Source: Streptomyces violens (GTDB lineage: Bacteria > Actinomycetota > Actinomycetes > Streptomycetales > Streptomycetaceae). From it: a DNA stretch of 64,000 bases. How positions within the stretch are numbered: position 1 is the first letter of the stretch; the number at the start of each line of letters is the position of its first letter. The position numbers and the translations under genes were made by a program. Shown here piece by piece: positions 23,930 through 33,965 of this stretch. The notes beneath the pieces were generated by a model. That model worked only from the letters and a program-made list of their open reading frames with translations. It did not search any database and had not been told where the DNA came from. The DNA lies in contig NZ_JOBH01000019.1 in the NCBI RefSeq assembly GCF_000717745.1, forward strand, positions 62,001-126,000, written 5' to 3'.

Positions 23930-26851
23930 TCAGCCGTGCCGCGGTTCCAGGATTCCGGCGCGCTTGACGATGCTCCGGTTGCGGGCGCTCGTGGCGCCCA
24001 TGGATTTCATGGCTTCAGTGAATTCGTTGAGGGCGGTGGCGAAAAGGTGACCACTGGCGCGGTCCAGGGCGCGGTCGCAGTTCGCGGCGCCGCGGGTGGC
24101 GTAGGTCTGGGCGCGGCGCCAGGAGGCCTGGGACCGCGGGTCGGGTACGGGAAAGTACCGGGCGGCGTCGTCGGCGAAGCGGCGGAACTTGGCGCACTGG
24201 GCGCGGGTGCGGGACTCGTCGATGGCGTGCGGGTCCTGGATGAGCGGGTCGAGCCCGCGGCTGATGGTGATCAAGCGGCGTTCCAGGCGGAGCCCGCCGT
24301 ACGTCTCCCAGGCGTACACCTGCAGGGCATGGGTCCTGGGGGACGGGGCAGCGGCGGTCCGCTTCTGGCCGGGTGTGGCGGCGTGCGCTGTTGAGCGGCT
24401 CGCGACCGGGTTGAACAAGTCGGTCGCGGTGAGGGCCAGCGCCGCGGCGCACAGTATGCCCACGCACAGGCGGCGGGCCGGCAGGCGGTCCCGTACGGGA
24501 TGTCGCCGCCCCGGAACGGAGGCCGCGGCCGTACGGGTCCGGCGGGCGGTGAGCACCTTGTGCAGGAGGCTCACCACGGCGGCCGCGACAGTGGCGGTGA
24601 GCGCAGCGAGTATGGGGGTGGGGCCCATGATGAGGCGGAAGCCGCGGCGTACGGCGGCGTCGGGGTGGAGCGAACAGGAGGACTGCAAGGCGTTCAGTGG
24701 CGTGATGCAGCCGTCCAGGGAGGCGAGCACGAACGCCCCGGCGAAACCGGCCAGCACCGTGGTCTGGGCGGCAATGAGGGCGCACAGCAGCCGGTAGCGG
24801 TCGGTCAGGGCCGCCGCGGCTGCCGCGGCGGCAGTCGCCGCAGCGACCAGGAGCATCAGCACCCAGGCCAGCTGGATCCACAGGTGCGGGCGGCCGCGCT
24901 CGGCGGGCGGCGGCTGCCAGGTGTGCATGTACGCCATCACCACCGCGACGGCGATGGTGGCCAGCGCCGCGCCCAGCAGGCTGGGCAGCAGTACCCGGCG
25001 CAGTGGCGGAAGTGCTGCCCGAAGCGGCGCAGTGCCGTGGTCCGCGGTGGAGCGGAGGACCCAAGCCGTCAACGGCAGCAGCCACAGGGCCGTGACCGCG
25101 GTCAGGGAAAGCGCCCAGTGGTTCAGGGCCGTCATCGCGGGCCACAGTGCGGCCATCCCGTCCAGGATGCCGTCCTGCTCCGCGATCTGCCCGGGCGACA
25201 GCCCGTGTACCAGCACGGCACGCATCGCCGCGGCCGAGGGCAACCCCGCGTGCGCGTAGGCCACACCGAACACCTGCCACCAGGCGAACCACGACGTCAA
25301 CACCGTCGCACCGGCCACCGCCCCCACCAACAGCAGCGGCCGAATGCGCTCTGGCCGCGCCCCGGTCCACAATCGGGCGCACTGGGTGGTCCACCAGCCG
25401 AAGGCCGCACCTGCGGCGAGCGGGAACAGCAGCATCACGGGGTTGCCGGGCAGCCAGGTGTTGGTCCCGGACTGGTAGGCCACCAGCTCGCCGGCGGTCA
25501 TGCCGACGCCCAGCCACAACCCGGCGCGTACACCGGTGGGTTCGCGTCGCATGGTAAGCACAGCGTGCGCGGCCGCCCGCCACAGGGCGACCCCGGCCAC
25601 CCCGGCGACCAGCGCGGCAGTCACCACCCAGAATGCCTTCGTCAGCAGCGGGATGCTGTGCGCACCGGCGGCATAGAACCACACCTGGGCGTTGATCACC
25701 GGGACGGTCACCCCGGTGAGGAACATGGGCAGCGCCCGTACGCCGAACAACTCCGCGGGATCGGCCAGCGCGTCCCGGCGCAGGTCCCACCGTGGATGAG
25801 TGCGCAACAGCTCTGCGAAGGAGGCACGTAGCCGCCGCACCGCACCGCGTGGCGCAGCAGCCGCGCCGTGGCCGACCGCGTGCGCCGCCCAGTGGTGCGG
25901 CGCCGCGCCCCAGCGCACCGCGGTCAGGTCGGCGTGGATCTCCCGACTGCGCAGTACGTCCGCTCGCGCGAGGTGGACCAGCAGCACCAGTACGCCCGCA
26001 AGGCCGAGCAGCCGGGCCATGAGCGGCCAGGTGCTGTCGATTCCCACCATCTTCTCGGGCGACAGCGGCGCACGTAGCCCCAGAGCGAACAGTCCCATCC
26101 ACACGCTCAGTCCGAGCATCAGCGCCACATACGGCAGCAGCACCACGCCGAGGAATGCCCGCCACAGTGCCACGGTGAGATAGGTGAGGGTGACATCGCC
26201 GTTACGGATATGCGCGAACTCGTGCAGCAGCACCGCACGGAAGCCCTCCGGATCGGTACGCGCGCGTACCAGCAGACCGCCGTGCAGACACAGCACCGGC
26301 CGCCTGTTGCTGCCGAACACCACCGCACCGGCCGAGGCCGCCGCCGGGTCGACGACCACCTGCGGCGCCCGCTCCAGGCCCGCCGTCGCGGCCAGTTCGG
26401 TCAGTGCGCCCCGTACCGAGCCGTCGCCGTCCACGGCCTCCAGCGGGACGACCCGCCCACGCCGCGCCTTCCAGGCCGGTATCGCCCACATCAGCACGGC
26501 GGCCACGATCACCATCAGAACCGGCCACACCTCGGACGGCCACCAGAGCGTGGTGTCCTTCGGGCCGTAGCGATCCATGCACTCCCGGTAGGCGCTGGTG
26601 TCCGCCTGCGGGGCCACCTCGCCGAGACGGGACGGGTCTCCTCCTGCGGCCAGTACGCAGCCGTCTTTGCTGCCCGTGCGCGGGGCCGAAGACCCCGGAT
26701 CGGGTCCGGCGCCCAGGGTGAGGATCATCATCGAGGCGCTGCTGACCACGATCAGCACTACCAGCAGGACGAAGCGCAGCGCGGTGCCCGAGGGCATCGA
26801 GCGCTCGTCCACGCGCGGCGGGGTGAGGTGCCCGGTGGCCGCCACGGTCAC
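23930..26851 (-). CDS. Large polytopic membrane protein with M48 (HtpX/Ste24-like) zinc peptidase domain
   Basis: The 973-residue protein starts at GTG 26851, which overlaps the stop of the upstream gene (GTGA). It has an N-terminal membrane helix (25-47), a second at 108-125, and an M48 domain with zinc motif 'HEFAH' (H210-H214, catalytic E211) followed by 'NGDVTLTYLTVALW'. At least ten further membrane segments run to about residue 800, and a soluble C-terminal domain ends the protein. M48 enzymes degrade or trim membrane proteins. HtpX is about 300 residues, so two thirds of this protein is unassigned. The C-terminal domain ('YAWETYGGLRLERRLITISRG') is unfamiliar. Confidence 0.8.
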   Translation of the reverse strand: MTVAATGHLTPPRVDERSMPSGTALRFVLLVVLIVVSSASMMILTLGAGPDPGSSAPRTGSKDGCVLAAGGDPSRLGEVAPQADTSAYRECMDRYGPKDTTLWWPSEVWPVLMVIVAAVLMWAIPAWKARRGRVVPLEAVDGDGSVRGALTELAATAGLERAPQVVVDPAAASAGAVVFGSNRRPVLCLHGGLLVRARTDPEGFRAVLLHEFAHIRNGDVTLTYLTVALWRAFLGVVLLPYVALMLGLSVWMGLFALGLRAPLSPEKMVGIDSTWPLMARLLGLAGVLVLLVHLARADVLRSREIHADLTAVRWGAAPHHWAAHAVGHGAAAAPRGAVRRLRASFAELLRTHPRWDLRRDALADPAELFGVRALPMFLTGVTVPVINAQVWFYAAGAHSIPLLTKAFWVVTAALVAGVAGVALWRAAAHAVLTMRREPTGVRAGLWLGVGMTAGELVAYQSGTNTWLPGNPVMLLFPLAAGAAFGWWTTQCARLWTGARPERIRPLLLVGAVAGATVLTSWFAWWQVFGVAYAHAGLPSAAAMRAVLVHGLSPGQIAEQDGILDGMAALWPAMTALNHWALSLTAVTALWLLPLTAWVLRSTADHGTAPLRAALPPLRRVLLPSLLGAALATIAVAVVMAYMHTWQPPPAERGRPHLWIQLAWVLMLLVAAATAAAAAAAALTDRYRLLCALIAAQTTVLAGFAGAFVLASLDGCITPLNALQSSCSLHPDAAVRRGFRLIMGPTPILAALTATVAAAVVSLLHKVLTARRTRTAAASVPGRRHPVRDRLPARRLCVGILCAAALALTATDLFNPVASRSTAHAATPGQKRTAAAPSPRTHALQVYAWETYGGLRLERRLITISRGLDPLIQDPHAIDESRTRAQCAKFRRFADDAARYFPVPDPRSQASWRRAQTYATRGAANCDRALDRASGHLFATALNEFTEAMKSMGATSARNRSIVKRAGILEPRHG

Positions 26852-27411
26852 GGCCTCTCCGGTGCGCTGCCCTCGCTGCCGCCGGGCGTGTCCGATGGCG
26901 GCCCGCCATCCGCGCTGCCGCCCGTACCGCTCTCGGCGCTCAGGCCTGTGCGGCTCTCTGCGCTCAGGCCGGTGCCACTGTCCGCGGCTCCGTGCGACTC
27001 GCCCTGTGACGCCGGCGGCACTTCTTCCGCCGGGCCCAGCGCCAGCCGGGCCACCACCGCGTCGGCGACCGTCTCGGCACGCTCCCGCTCCAAGCCGCGC
27101 CGGGCCGCCACCTCCAGTACCCGATGCCGCACCTCGGCAAGTTGCTCGGGGGTCAGCGGGGGCATCGTCGCCGGCTCCTCGGGTCTGCGGAGGGCCCTGC
27201 GCAGCAGGCCCCCCGCCCGACGGAGCGCACTGTCCGCCGCCCGTTCGCCCAGGTGCCGCACGGTCTGGTCCAGCGCCAGCCACACCACCCCCGTCACCAA
27301 CGCGGCGATCTCACCCGCCCCGAAGCCCAATGGCTCCCGCCGCCGCCCACCCCGGTACTCCAATCTCCGCACGACCGTGGCATCACCGAACCGCGCCAGC
27401 CCCTCCACCAC
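26848..27411 (-). CDS. Small protein with one hydrophobic segment, coupled to the M48 peptidase
   Basis: This 187-residue protein of unknown family has a hydrophobic helix at about 31-47 ('AGEIAALVTGVVWLALD') and a basic stretch. A helical region (about 82-125, 'LTPEQLAEVRHRVLEVAARRGLERERAETVADAVVARL') and a Ser/Gly/Glu-rich tail with an 8-residue repeat 'GLSAES.T' follow. Its end overlaps the start of the M48 gene by 4 bases, so a role as partner, regulator or substrate adaptor of the peptidase is likely. Confidence 0.65.
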   Translation of the reverse strand: MVEGLARFGDATVVRRLEYRGGRRREPLGFGAGEIAALVTGVVWLALDQTVRHLGERAADSALRRAGGLLRRALRRPEEPATMPPLTPEQLAEVRHRVLEVAARRGLERERAETVADAVVARLALGPAEEVPPASQGESHGAADSGTGLSAESRTGLSAESGTGGSADGGPPSDTPGGSEGSAPERP

Positions 27412-27573
27412 GGGCAGCTCTTCCCACGCAACTCCCGTGTGTACAAGCTAACTTGAACAAGGCCGTCAGCATCAGACCCCAACCGTCACGCCGCTCGCTC
27501 CGGTCGGGCCGACGCCGACCCGCCCCTGCCAGGGCGGACCTCCGTCGGGTGCTCGTTGTCCTGGGGGCTGGGC

Positions 27574-28314
27574 CTACTCCGTCAACCGCGCCCGGCTGAA
27601 TTCGAGGAGTTCGTCGAGGCCGATTTCCGAGGGCTCGCCGGATTGTGTGGTCCAGTCGGCGATGTGCCAGCCGTCGTACCACATCACGCGCCAGACCTTG
27701 CCGTGCCGGTTCTCGAACTCGACGATGCTCTCGTAGCCGCCTTCGATGTCGCGAAGCTCCTGGAACAGCCGGCTGGGCTCCGCGAACCCACGGTCGGTTC
27801 CTTCGCTCCTGCCACGAGTCTTCGTATTGATGAAGCGCATCTTGAGGTACGGCTGCGGCTGCCTGTCGAAGTGGTTCAGCCGCACCATGCGATAACGCGT
27901 CTCCGCCTCTGCGAGATCTTCCTTGCCGGAGAACTCACAAGCATACGCCGGGAAAGCAAGGGTTACGTACGGGGTGAGGTCCGGCATCTCGAACCGGTAG
28001 TGATTGTGCACCTCGGGTCGCAGGGCCACGACCGTGTCGAACGAATAGCCGTCGGGAGCCGTGAATCCGCCGAGGGTGCCGAGGTAGGGGTTATCGGAGA
28101 AAAGCTCCTCCTCGTGCGACCGGGCGAACTGCAGGACCGCGGTTGCCAGACCCTCGTCATAATTGCGGGCGCTCAGCTGGAGCAGTCGCTTGCGATCAGC
28201 GGAGAGGGCACCGGCGAAGTCGAGGCCGGGAGCGGGAGACCAGTGCCAGGCATCCTCCAGCCCGGGGAGGGGAGTCGAATCGCGGAAGCTGCCAACTGTC
28301 TCTCGAATATCCAT
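27574..28314 (-). CDS. Putative immunity protein of the RHS toxin
   Basis: The 246-residue soluble protein with no signal peptide is not of a family I can name. It is acidic and rich in aromatic residues ('WRVMWYDGWHIADW'). It begins 22 bases after the stop of the RHS toxin gene on the same strand, behind GGAGA, exactly where immunity genes of polymorphic toxins lie. The inferred role is to bind and block the C-terminal nuclease-like domain inside the producing cell. Confidence 0.6.
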   Translation of the reverse strand: MDIRETVGSFRDSTPLPGLEDAWHWSPAPGLDFAGALSADRKRLLQLSARNYDEGLATAVLQFARSHEEELFSDNPYLGTLGGFTAPDGYSFDTVVALRPEVHNHYRFEMPDLTPYVTLAFPAYACEFSGKEDLAEAETRYRMVRLNHFDRQPQPYLKMRFINTKTRGRSEGTDRGFAEPSRLFQELRDIEGGYESIVEFENRHGKVWRVMWYDGWHIADWTTQSGEPSEIGLDELLEFSRARLTE

Positions 28315-28336
28315 AGTGTCTCCGTGTTCGGCAGCC

Positions 28337-31300
28337 TCAGCTGCACGAATATCCGTTCCCGACTTGCTGGATGTACGTGGTATTCATGCGTGCACCACCA
28401 CTGGAATTCTCGCTCCAGTGCATCGGTTCCATGTGTCGCACGTCGTTGTAGAAATCGTTCCTGGTGGCGCGGTCAGTGAACCTGCCGTTGTTGTTCCAGT
28501 GGTCCACCACGGGATCTCGGTGCTCGTAGGTGACGGTTCGGTGGAATGGCTTCGGGTTGTTGGCCTGCGGATTCCAGATCACCTCGTCCCGCCCGTTGTA
28601 CCAGGTCAGCTGGTCCCGGGGGATGCGGTTCCCGTTGGCGTCCAGCGGTGCCCTTCCCTGGGCGCGGCCTTCGGCGGTGTAGTGCTGGGTCATGTGATCG
28701 TGAGTGGTCTGACGGTACCCGCCAGGGTACTGGTTCTCGCGTGTGTACTGGCGGGGGCCCGGCGGAAGGCTCGGATCCCGCCCGAAGCGCATGCCGTTGT
28801 TCGGATCCTGCCAGACCAGACCGAGGGGATCGATCCAGCTGTACGGGTTGGCGACATACGCGGAGTCGTTCGCGCTGGGCGCCAGGCCGAGTGGGTCCGG
28901 CGAGGTGTACTGCCCGGTCCCGGGGTCGTAATGGCGGTGGAAGTTGTAATGCCAGCCCGTTTCCGCATCCGCGTACTGGCCGGGGAAGCGGAGCGGGCAG
29001 TGGACTCCATCTGCTGCGGTGTTCTCCTGCAATGCCTCCGGCAGCGGGGCGCCCCAGAGCGTTGCACGATGCTTCCAGGCCACCTCGCCGGTAGCGGAAA
29101 TGAGCTCCGAAGGCGTTCCCGACAGATCCGAGATGATGGCGTGGAATTCGGCGTCGAGGTCGGAATCGTTGCCATCGGTGACATTGCCACCGGTGTCATT
29201 GCCGCCGGAGCGGTGGTCGAGCTGTGTCAGCGGGAAGTGGCTTCCCGGCGAGTAGTCCCACGACGTGGTGCGGCCCGATCGCGTCGTCTGCTCGATGAGA
29301 CGGGCTCCGTCCCAGACGAAGAGCACTTCGTCGCAGACACCGCCGTGCTCGTCGAGCCGCTGCTTCGCTATTCGGCGGCCGGCGGGATCGTACGCGTACC
29401 GCCATTGCGTGCCGTCCGGCGTGGTCGTGCCGACGAGCTGATTCTGACTGTTCCAGGTATAGGACCGGATTCGCTTCTGTCCGTTGAGCAGCCGGCGGAC
29501 CGTGCGGATGATGCGGCCTTCGCCGTCGCGCTCGTACACGGTCCGGCCGGTGCGCTGGATCCGGGTGCCGGAGAAGGCGCGTTCCTGATCGCCGTCGTCC
29601 ATGCCCGGGGCCTGGGCCCGGGTGATGTTGCCGATGCCGTCGTAGGTGTACCGCTCCGTCCACCTGCCGCCGTCAACGGCCGTCACCCGGCCGAGCGGGT
29701 CGAGCGTGAAGCGGCGGGTGCCGGTGGCGAGATCAGACACCGAGGTGGGGGTGCCGTCGGCCCGGTAGGAGTACGTGCGGTGCTGGAGCAGGGTGGCGGT
29801 CTCTCCGGCGCCCCGGCTGGCCCGTTGTTCGGTGAGGCGGTCCGCCCCGTCCCAGGCGTGAGTCAGGGTGACGTCGCCCGGGAGGCGGCGCGAGATCTCC
29901 CGGTGTGCGGCGTCGTAGGAGAAGGCGATGCGGTGGCCGGCCGTCTCCAGTGCGTCGGGCTGACCGGCAGGGTCGTACGACCAGGTGGACGCGATCCCCG
30001 TGGGCGTCACGCGGCTGATGCGGCGGCCGAGGGCGTCGTAGCGGTAACGCGTGACGCGTCCGTTGATGCTCTCGGCAAGGAGAAGGCCGAGCGGGCTGAA
30101 CTCGCGCTCGACGGTGACTCCTTCGCCGTCCTCCCGGACGACGTTGTCGAGGGCGTCGTACGTGAAGTGCGCCGACTGCCCGTCGTGCGCCATCTCGACC
30201 GTGCGGCCGAGCTCGTCCCGCCGGAAGTGGATGGACTCACCCGCGCCATTGGTACGGGACACCAGCCCGCCCATGGCGTCCACCTCGAAGGTGAGAGTCC
30301 GGCCGGAGAAGTCGCGTTCCGAGGTCACCCGGTTCGCGGCGTCGTAGGTGTACTCCCAGCTCTGGCCGTGGGGGTCTGTCACCCGCAGCAGATTCAGCTC
30401 GGTGTCGTAGGTGGAGGCATACGCGGTGCCGTCCGGCTGGATGCGCTGCGCCACCTGCCCGAAAGGACCGACCAGGTACCGGTACACATTGCCGGCCGGA
30501 TCCGTCTCCGCCGTCAGATTGCCTTCGGCATCCCAGTCCCAGGACTCCACGCGGCCGTCCGGATGCCGGCGCCACGCCATCTTGCCCTCGACGGTCCAGG
30601 CCAGCTCCGTCGACCGGCCTTGCGCGTCGGTGAACTTGGCGGCGCGGCCGAAGGCGTCGCGGACCAGCCGGCTGCCGGCTCCGTGCGCGTCGGTGAACTC
30701 CATCGGAAGACCGGCGGCGTTGCACCGGGCCCGGCTGGTGTTGCCGGCCGCGTCGGTCACGGCGACGAGGGCGCCGGTGGAGTCGTACTCGTACTGGACC
30801 GCCGTGCCCGAGGGGTCGACGGTGGCGGTGTGGTTGCCGCGGTCGTCGTAGGTGTGCTCCCAGACCTGGCCGCCGGGGGTGACGGCGTGCACGAGCTGGT
30901 GGAGGTCGTTGTAGGCGGCCTCGGCGGTGCTGCCGTCGGCACGGATGATCCGCGTGATGTTGCCGGCCGCGTCATAGGTGTAGCTGACCGTGTTGCCGAG
31001 GGCGTCGGTCTGGGACAGCAGCCGGTCGTTGTCGTCCCACTCGTTGGTCAGCGACGCACCGAGTGCGTTGGTACTGGAGACGAGCTGCAGCCGGTCGTTG
31101 TAGTGGTAGGTGAGGGTGTGGCCGAGGGAGTTCGTGTACCGGGTGACATTGTTGTCGGTGTCGAAGACGAGCGCGCAGCTCAGGATGCCGTTGATGCCCT
31201 CGCCGCGTATGCAGCGGTCTTCCGCGTCGTAGGTGAAGCGGTACCAGGAGCCGTTGCGGTCGGTCCAGGAGGTGATGCGCGCGTCGTCGTCGTAGGTGAG

Positions 31301-32992
31301 CTGGAACGGCCGGCCGGAGGAGTTGTAGATCCCGGTGAGGTTGCCGTTGCCGTCGTAGGCGTAGCGCAGGATCCGGGTGCCGTCGGGTCCCTCGTCCGTG
31401 CCGAGCAGGCGAAGGCCGGTGATGCGGTTGGCGGCGGTGTCGACGGCGATGTGGTAGCCGCCGGTGTGTCGGATCGCGGTCGGCAGGCCGGTGCCGTCGT
31501 ACTCGAAGGTGACCTCGTTGCCGTTCCGGTCGGTGATGGAGTGGAGCGGCAGAACCAGCTGCTCGGAGGAGTGTTGCGGACTCGCCGCAGGCGGGGCGAA
31601 ACGACGGGTGAGGCCGGAGCGCGGGTCGGAGATCGAGATCAGGCCGTTGGCGGTCCCGTCCCATTCCAGCGGCCACTGCGGGCCGGCCGCAGGCAGCACG
31701 GGCCGGCCGGGTTGGGGTACGGGGTAGGCCAGGAGCATCCCGTCCTCGTTGGCGAAGACGGCGCCCTCTCCGTCGAGTTCCAGGCGCTGGTCGAGTGTGG
31801 AGGCCCAGGATTCACCGAAGCAGCGGCCCCAGCGGTAGGTCGACAGGTGAGTGCGCTGCAGGACGAGCGGCAGTACGCCCGGCAGGACGACGTCGGTCTG
31901 CTCCATGAGCATTTCGCCGGAGACCATGTCGATCGGGTCGCCGTTCTTGCACCGGCCCTTGGCCGGCTTGGCCTTGCCGAGAAGCTCCTTGCCGCCCACG
32001 CGCACGGCATTGCGCAGCTCGCCGGAGCGCAGCCCCTTGGCCGCGGACTTGATGCCCTTGGCCGCTCCGGCGAGTGTGGTGAGCCCCTTGACGCCGGGGA
32101 TGCAGTCGAGGGCGGCCAGCCCGACGTCGAAGAGACTGGCTTTCCCGTCCTTGAATTTCATGAGGGTGTCGGCGAGCACGACCACCGCCGCGACGACCAC
32201 GATGGCGGCGAGGATCGGACCACCGACGATCATCGCGATGACACCGACGACGGCGACGATGACCTTGCAGACCGAGACGATCGCGTCCCAGCTGTCGGTG
32301 AAGAATTTGGCGACCTCTTCCCACCAGTGGCGGTTCTGGATGCCGGCGTCGGAGGCTTCGTCGAGTTTGTTCTGGCATTCCCGGGCGGCGTCCTCGCGCA
32401 GCTCCTTGGCCTCGGCAGCCATCGCCTTCGCGGCGTCCAGGGCGGATTGGGCGGAGTCGACCGATCCCTGGGCGTCGCTGCGGGCGGAGTTGGCCTGCTG
32501 GGCGTTGCGGGTCGCGGCGCGCACCTTGGACTCGTCCGGGGCCTCGGGGCCCTTGGCGTTGTCGTAGGCCTTGGTCCGGTCGGTGGCGGTCTTGACCCAG
32601 TCGGTGGCCGAGTCCAGCCGGCCCTGCGCGGCGGTCAGATCGGCGCGCGCTTCACGGCCCTTTCGCAACGCTCGGTCGGCCAGGGACTGGGCGCGCTCGA
32701 GCTTGGGCCAGTAGGCGGCGATGGCGTCGCCGGCCATGTCGTAGGAGGTCCGCAGCTTCCGGAGATTCCCCGGGACGCCGTCGAACTCCTCCTTGAACTT
32801 CTTCGCGGAGCGGCCGGACCACTTCAGGACCGCGTCCTCGGAGGCCATGCTGTTGACCTGCCGCAGTGCGGTCCCGACGTCCTCGGCGAACTCGTGTAAT
32901 TCGCGGGCGAGTTCCCTTACCCGGTCCGGGTCGCCGGGGGTCGGGTCCTTCTCCAGGTCCAGCACGTGCCAGTCCGTCGGCCGGTGGCCCAC
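28337..32992 (-). CDS. WXG-RHS polymorphic toxin with C-terminal nuclease-like domain
   Basis: The protein has 1551 residues from GTG 32992, which follows GGGGGAG. A helical N-terminus (about 1-180) has a WXG motif ('LKWSGRSAKKF', about residue 58), as in type VII secretion substrates, then a hydrophobic hairpin (about 235-275, 'VIVAVVGVIAMIVGG'). DUF6531-like 'GDPIDMVSGEMLMEQTDVVLPG' is followed by some twenty YD/RHS repeats and the RHS core 'RFPGQYADAETGWHYNFHRHYDPG' ending 'WIDPLGL'. The last about 150 residues are the variable toxin. They contain a His-rich 'YEHRDPVVDHW', then 'RNDFYNDVRHMEP' and 'ENSSGGA', consistent with an HNH/Endo VII-like nuclease. No secretion ATPase is in this window. 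Confidence 0.88.
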   Translation of the reverse strand: MGHRPTDWHVLDLEKDPTPGDPDRVRELARELHEFAEDVGTALRQVNSMASEDAVLKWSGRSAKKFKEEFDGVPGNLRKLRTSYDMAGDAIAAYWPKLERAQSLADRALRKGREARADLTAAQGRLDSATDWVKTATDRTKAYDNAKGPEAPDESKVRAATRNAQQANSARSDAQGSVDSAQSALDAAKAMAAEAKELREDAARECQNKLDEASDAGIQNRHWWEEVAKFFTDSWDAIVSVCKVIVAVVGVIAMIVGGPILAAIVVVAAVVVLADTLMKFKDGKASLFDVGLAALDCIPGVKGLTTLAGAAKGIKSAAKGLRSGELRNAVRVGGKELLGKAKPAKGRCKNGDPIDMVSGEMLMEQTDVVLPGVLPLVLQRTHLSTYRWGRCFGESWASTLDQRLELDGEGAVFANEDGMLLAYPVPQPGRPVLPAAGPQWPLEWDGTANGLISISDPRSGLTRRFAPPAASPQHSSEQLVLPLHSITDRNGNEVTFEYDGTGLPTAIRHTGGYHIAVDTAANRITGLRLLGTDEGPDGTRILRYAYDGNGNLTGIYNSSGRPFQLTYDDDARITSWTDRNGSWYRFTYDAEDRCIRGEGINGILSCALVFDTDNNVTRYTNSLGHTLTYHYNDRLQLVSSTNALGASLTNEWDDNDRLLSQTDALGNTVSYTYDAAGNITRIIRADGSTAEAAYNDLHQLVHAVTPGGQVWEHTYDDRGNHTATVDPSGTAVQYEYDSTGALVAVTDAAGNTSRARCNAAGLPMEFTDAHGAGSRLVRDAFGRAAKFTDAQGRSTELAWTVEGKMAWRRHPDGRVESWDWDAEGNLTAETDPAGNVYRYLVGPFGQVAQRIQPDGTAYASTYDTELNLLRVTDPHGQSWEYTYDAANRVTSERDFSGRTLTFEVDAMGGLVSRTNGAGESIHFRRDELGRTVEMAHDGQSAHFTYDALDNVVREDGEGVTVEREFSPLGLLLAESINGRVTRYRYDALGRRISRVTPTGIASTWSYDPAGQPDALETAGHRIAFSYDAAHREISRRLPGDVTLTHAWDGADRLTEQRASRGAGETATLLQHRTYSYRADGTPTSVSDLATGTRRFTLDPLGRVTAVDGGRWTERYTYDGIGNITRAQAPGMDDGDQERAFSGTRIQRTGRTVYERDGEGRIIRTVRRLLNGQKRIRSYTWNSQNQLVGTTTPDGTQWRYAYDPAGRRIAKQRLDEHGGVCDEVLFVWDGARLIEQTTRSGRTTSWDYSPGSHFPLTQLDHRSGGNDTGGNVTDGNDSDLDAEFHAIISDLSGTPSELISATGEVAWKHRATLWGAPLPEALQENTAADGVHCPLRFPGQYADAETGWHYNFHRHYDPGTGQYTSPDPLGLAPSANDSAYVANPYSWIDPLGLVWQDPNNGMRFGRDPSLPPGPRQYTRENQYPGGYRQTTHDHMTQHYTAEGRAQGRAPLDANGNRIPRDQLTWYNGRDEVIWNPQANNPKPFHRTVTYEHRDPVVDHWNNNGRFTDRATRNDFYNDVRHMEPMHWSENSSGGARMNTTYIQQVGNGYSCS

Positions 32993-33173
32993 GTCAACTC
33001 CCCCGTAACACACTCAACTGCAGTCCGCGCGATCTTGCAGACCACCCTAACTCTCGTCACTCACACGGGTGAAGGGAGGCTCGGCGAGGCCCGCGGGTTC
33101 GGGCTGGTCAGCGAGGTGCGGGACGGCCGCGGTGCTGCGGAGTCGTCAGACGGCTGCGGCGCTGCGGAAGTCG

Positions 33174-33812
33174 TCACACAAAGCGGAACGTGGAGGTGAT
33201 GGCGTCGAACATGTCGAAGAAGGAGTCCGCCAGGTCCAGTACCTGGCTGCTGCCGGACACCAGCGCCACCGTGCCGTGCTGGTCGGGTACGGGAATGAAG
33301 GTCTGCATCAGCACCGCCCGCACGGTGCGCTCGTCGCCGGGGATGGTGATGTCCTCGATCCCGCGGGTCCGCGCCACGGGGCCCACCTGCGGGATCTCGA
33401 CGGTGGTGACCTCGCGCCACGCATCGCCCTCGCGCTTCGCCTTCCGGGGGCTGATCTGCTGGGCGATGAGCTGGGGGTCGGTGGGCAGGATCTCGCCGTC
33501 GTCGGTTTGCGCGCCGATGACCGACACGGTCACCGAGGCGGTGACGGGGGCCGCGCCGCCGAAGGACTCCGCCATACAACCGCAGTACAGCGCGCCGGAC
33601 TGCCAGGCATCGCGGGCGGCCTTCCGGAGAAACGAGGAGAAGGCGTCCCGGTGCTCGGCCAACTCCGGGCGCTGCCGCACGCGTTCGTTGACGAGCTGTC
33701 GGATGGTGTCGTCCCGCGATGCGGGGCGGATGTCGAACTCCCACCAGGACTTCGGCACCTTGATGTGGAATCCGCTGCGCTCGATGGTCTGCGCTTCGCT
33801 TCTACGGCTCAT
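33174..33812 (-). CDS. Accessory protein of the WXG/RHS locus, unknown family
   Basis: The 212-residue protein starts at ATG 33812 behind GGGAGGGGAG. It has no signal peptide. It is predicted mixed alpha/beta: 'GFHIKVPKSWWEFDIRP' at the start, a helical 'FSSFLRKAARDAWQSGA', a strand-rich middle, and an end 'ALVSGSSQVLDLADSFFDMFDAITSTFRFV'. The opening ('F.ikVP..W') and the ending ('fsSss..l.l..sf..lFdaia.TFR') recall small T7SS-linked proteins in actinomycetes. It lies between the RHS toxin and a divergent WXG100-like gene, so a chaperone or adaptor role in toxin export is plausible but unproven. Confidence 0.55.
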   Translation of the reverse strand: MSRRSEAQTIERSGFHIKVPKSWWEFDIRPASRDDTIRQLVNERVRQRPELAEHRDAFSSFLRKAARDAWQSGALYCGCMAESFGGAAPVTASVTVSVIGAQTDDGEILPTDPQLIAQQISPRKAKREGDAWREVTTVEIPQVGPVARTRGIEDITIPGDERTVRAVLMQTFIPVPDQHGTVALVSGSSQVLDLADSFFDMFDAITSTFRFV

Positions 33813-33965
33813 CGTTCTACTCCCCTCCCGCGGCCCGATCTTGTTGCCGGGGTCGCCGCCCACCTTACGGGCGGGCAGAACCGCGGTGGCGCGATGGTGG
33901 GTGCATGCGCCTACGCTGGCTGTTCGCGTGACCGTGTGAGGGCGTTACTACAGGGGAGGTGCCGG

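Noticed and set aside
28163..32899. 1578-codon open frame antisense to the RHS gene
   Set aside because: It mirrors the RHS gene in a high-GC sequence. Its translation is low-complexity Val/Gly/Arg-rich with no recognisable domain, while the minus strand reads as a complete RHS protein.
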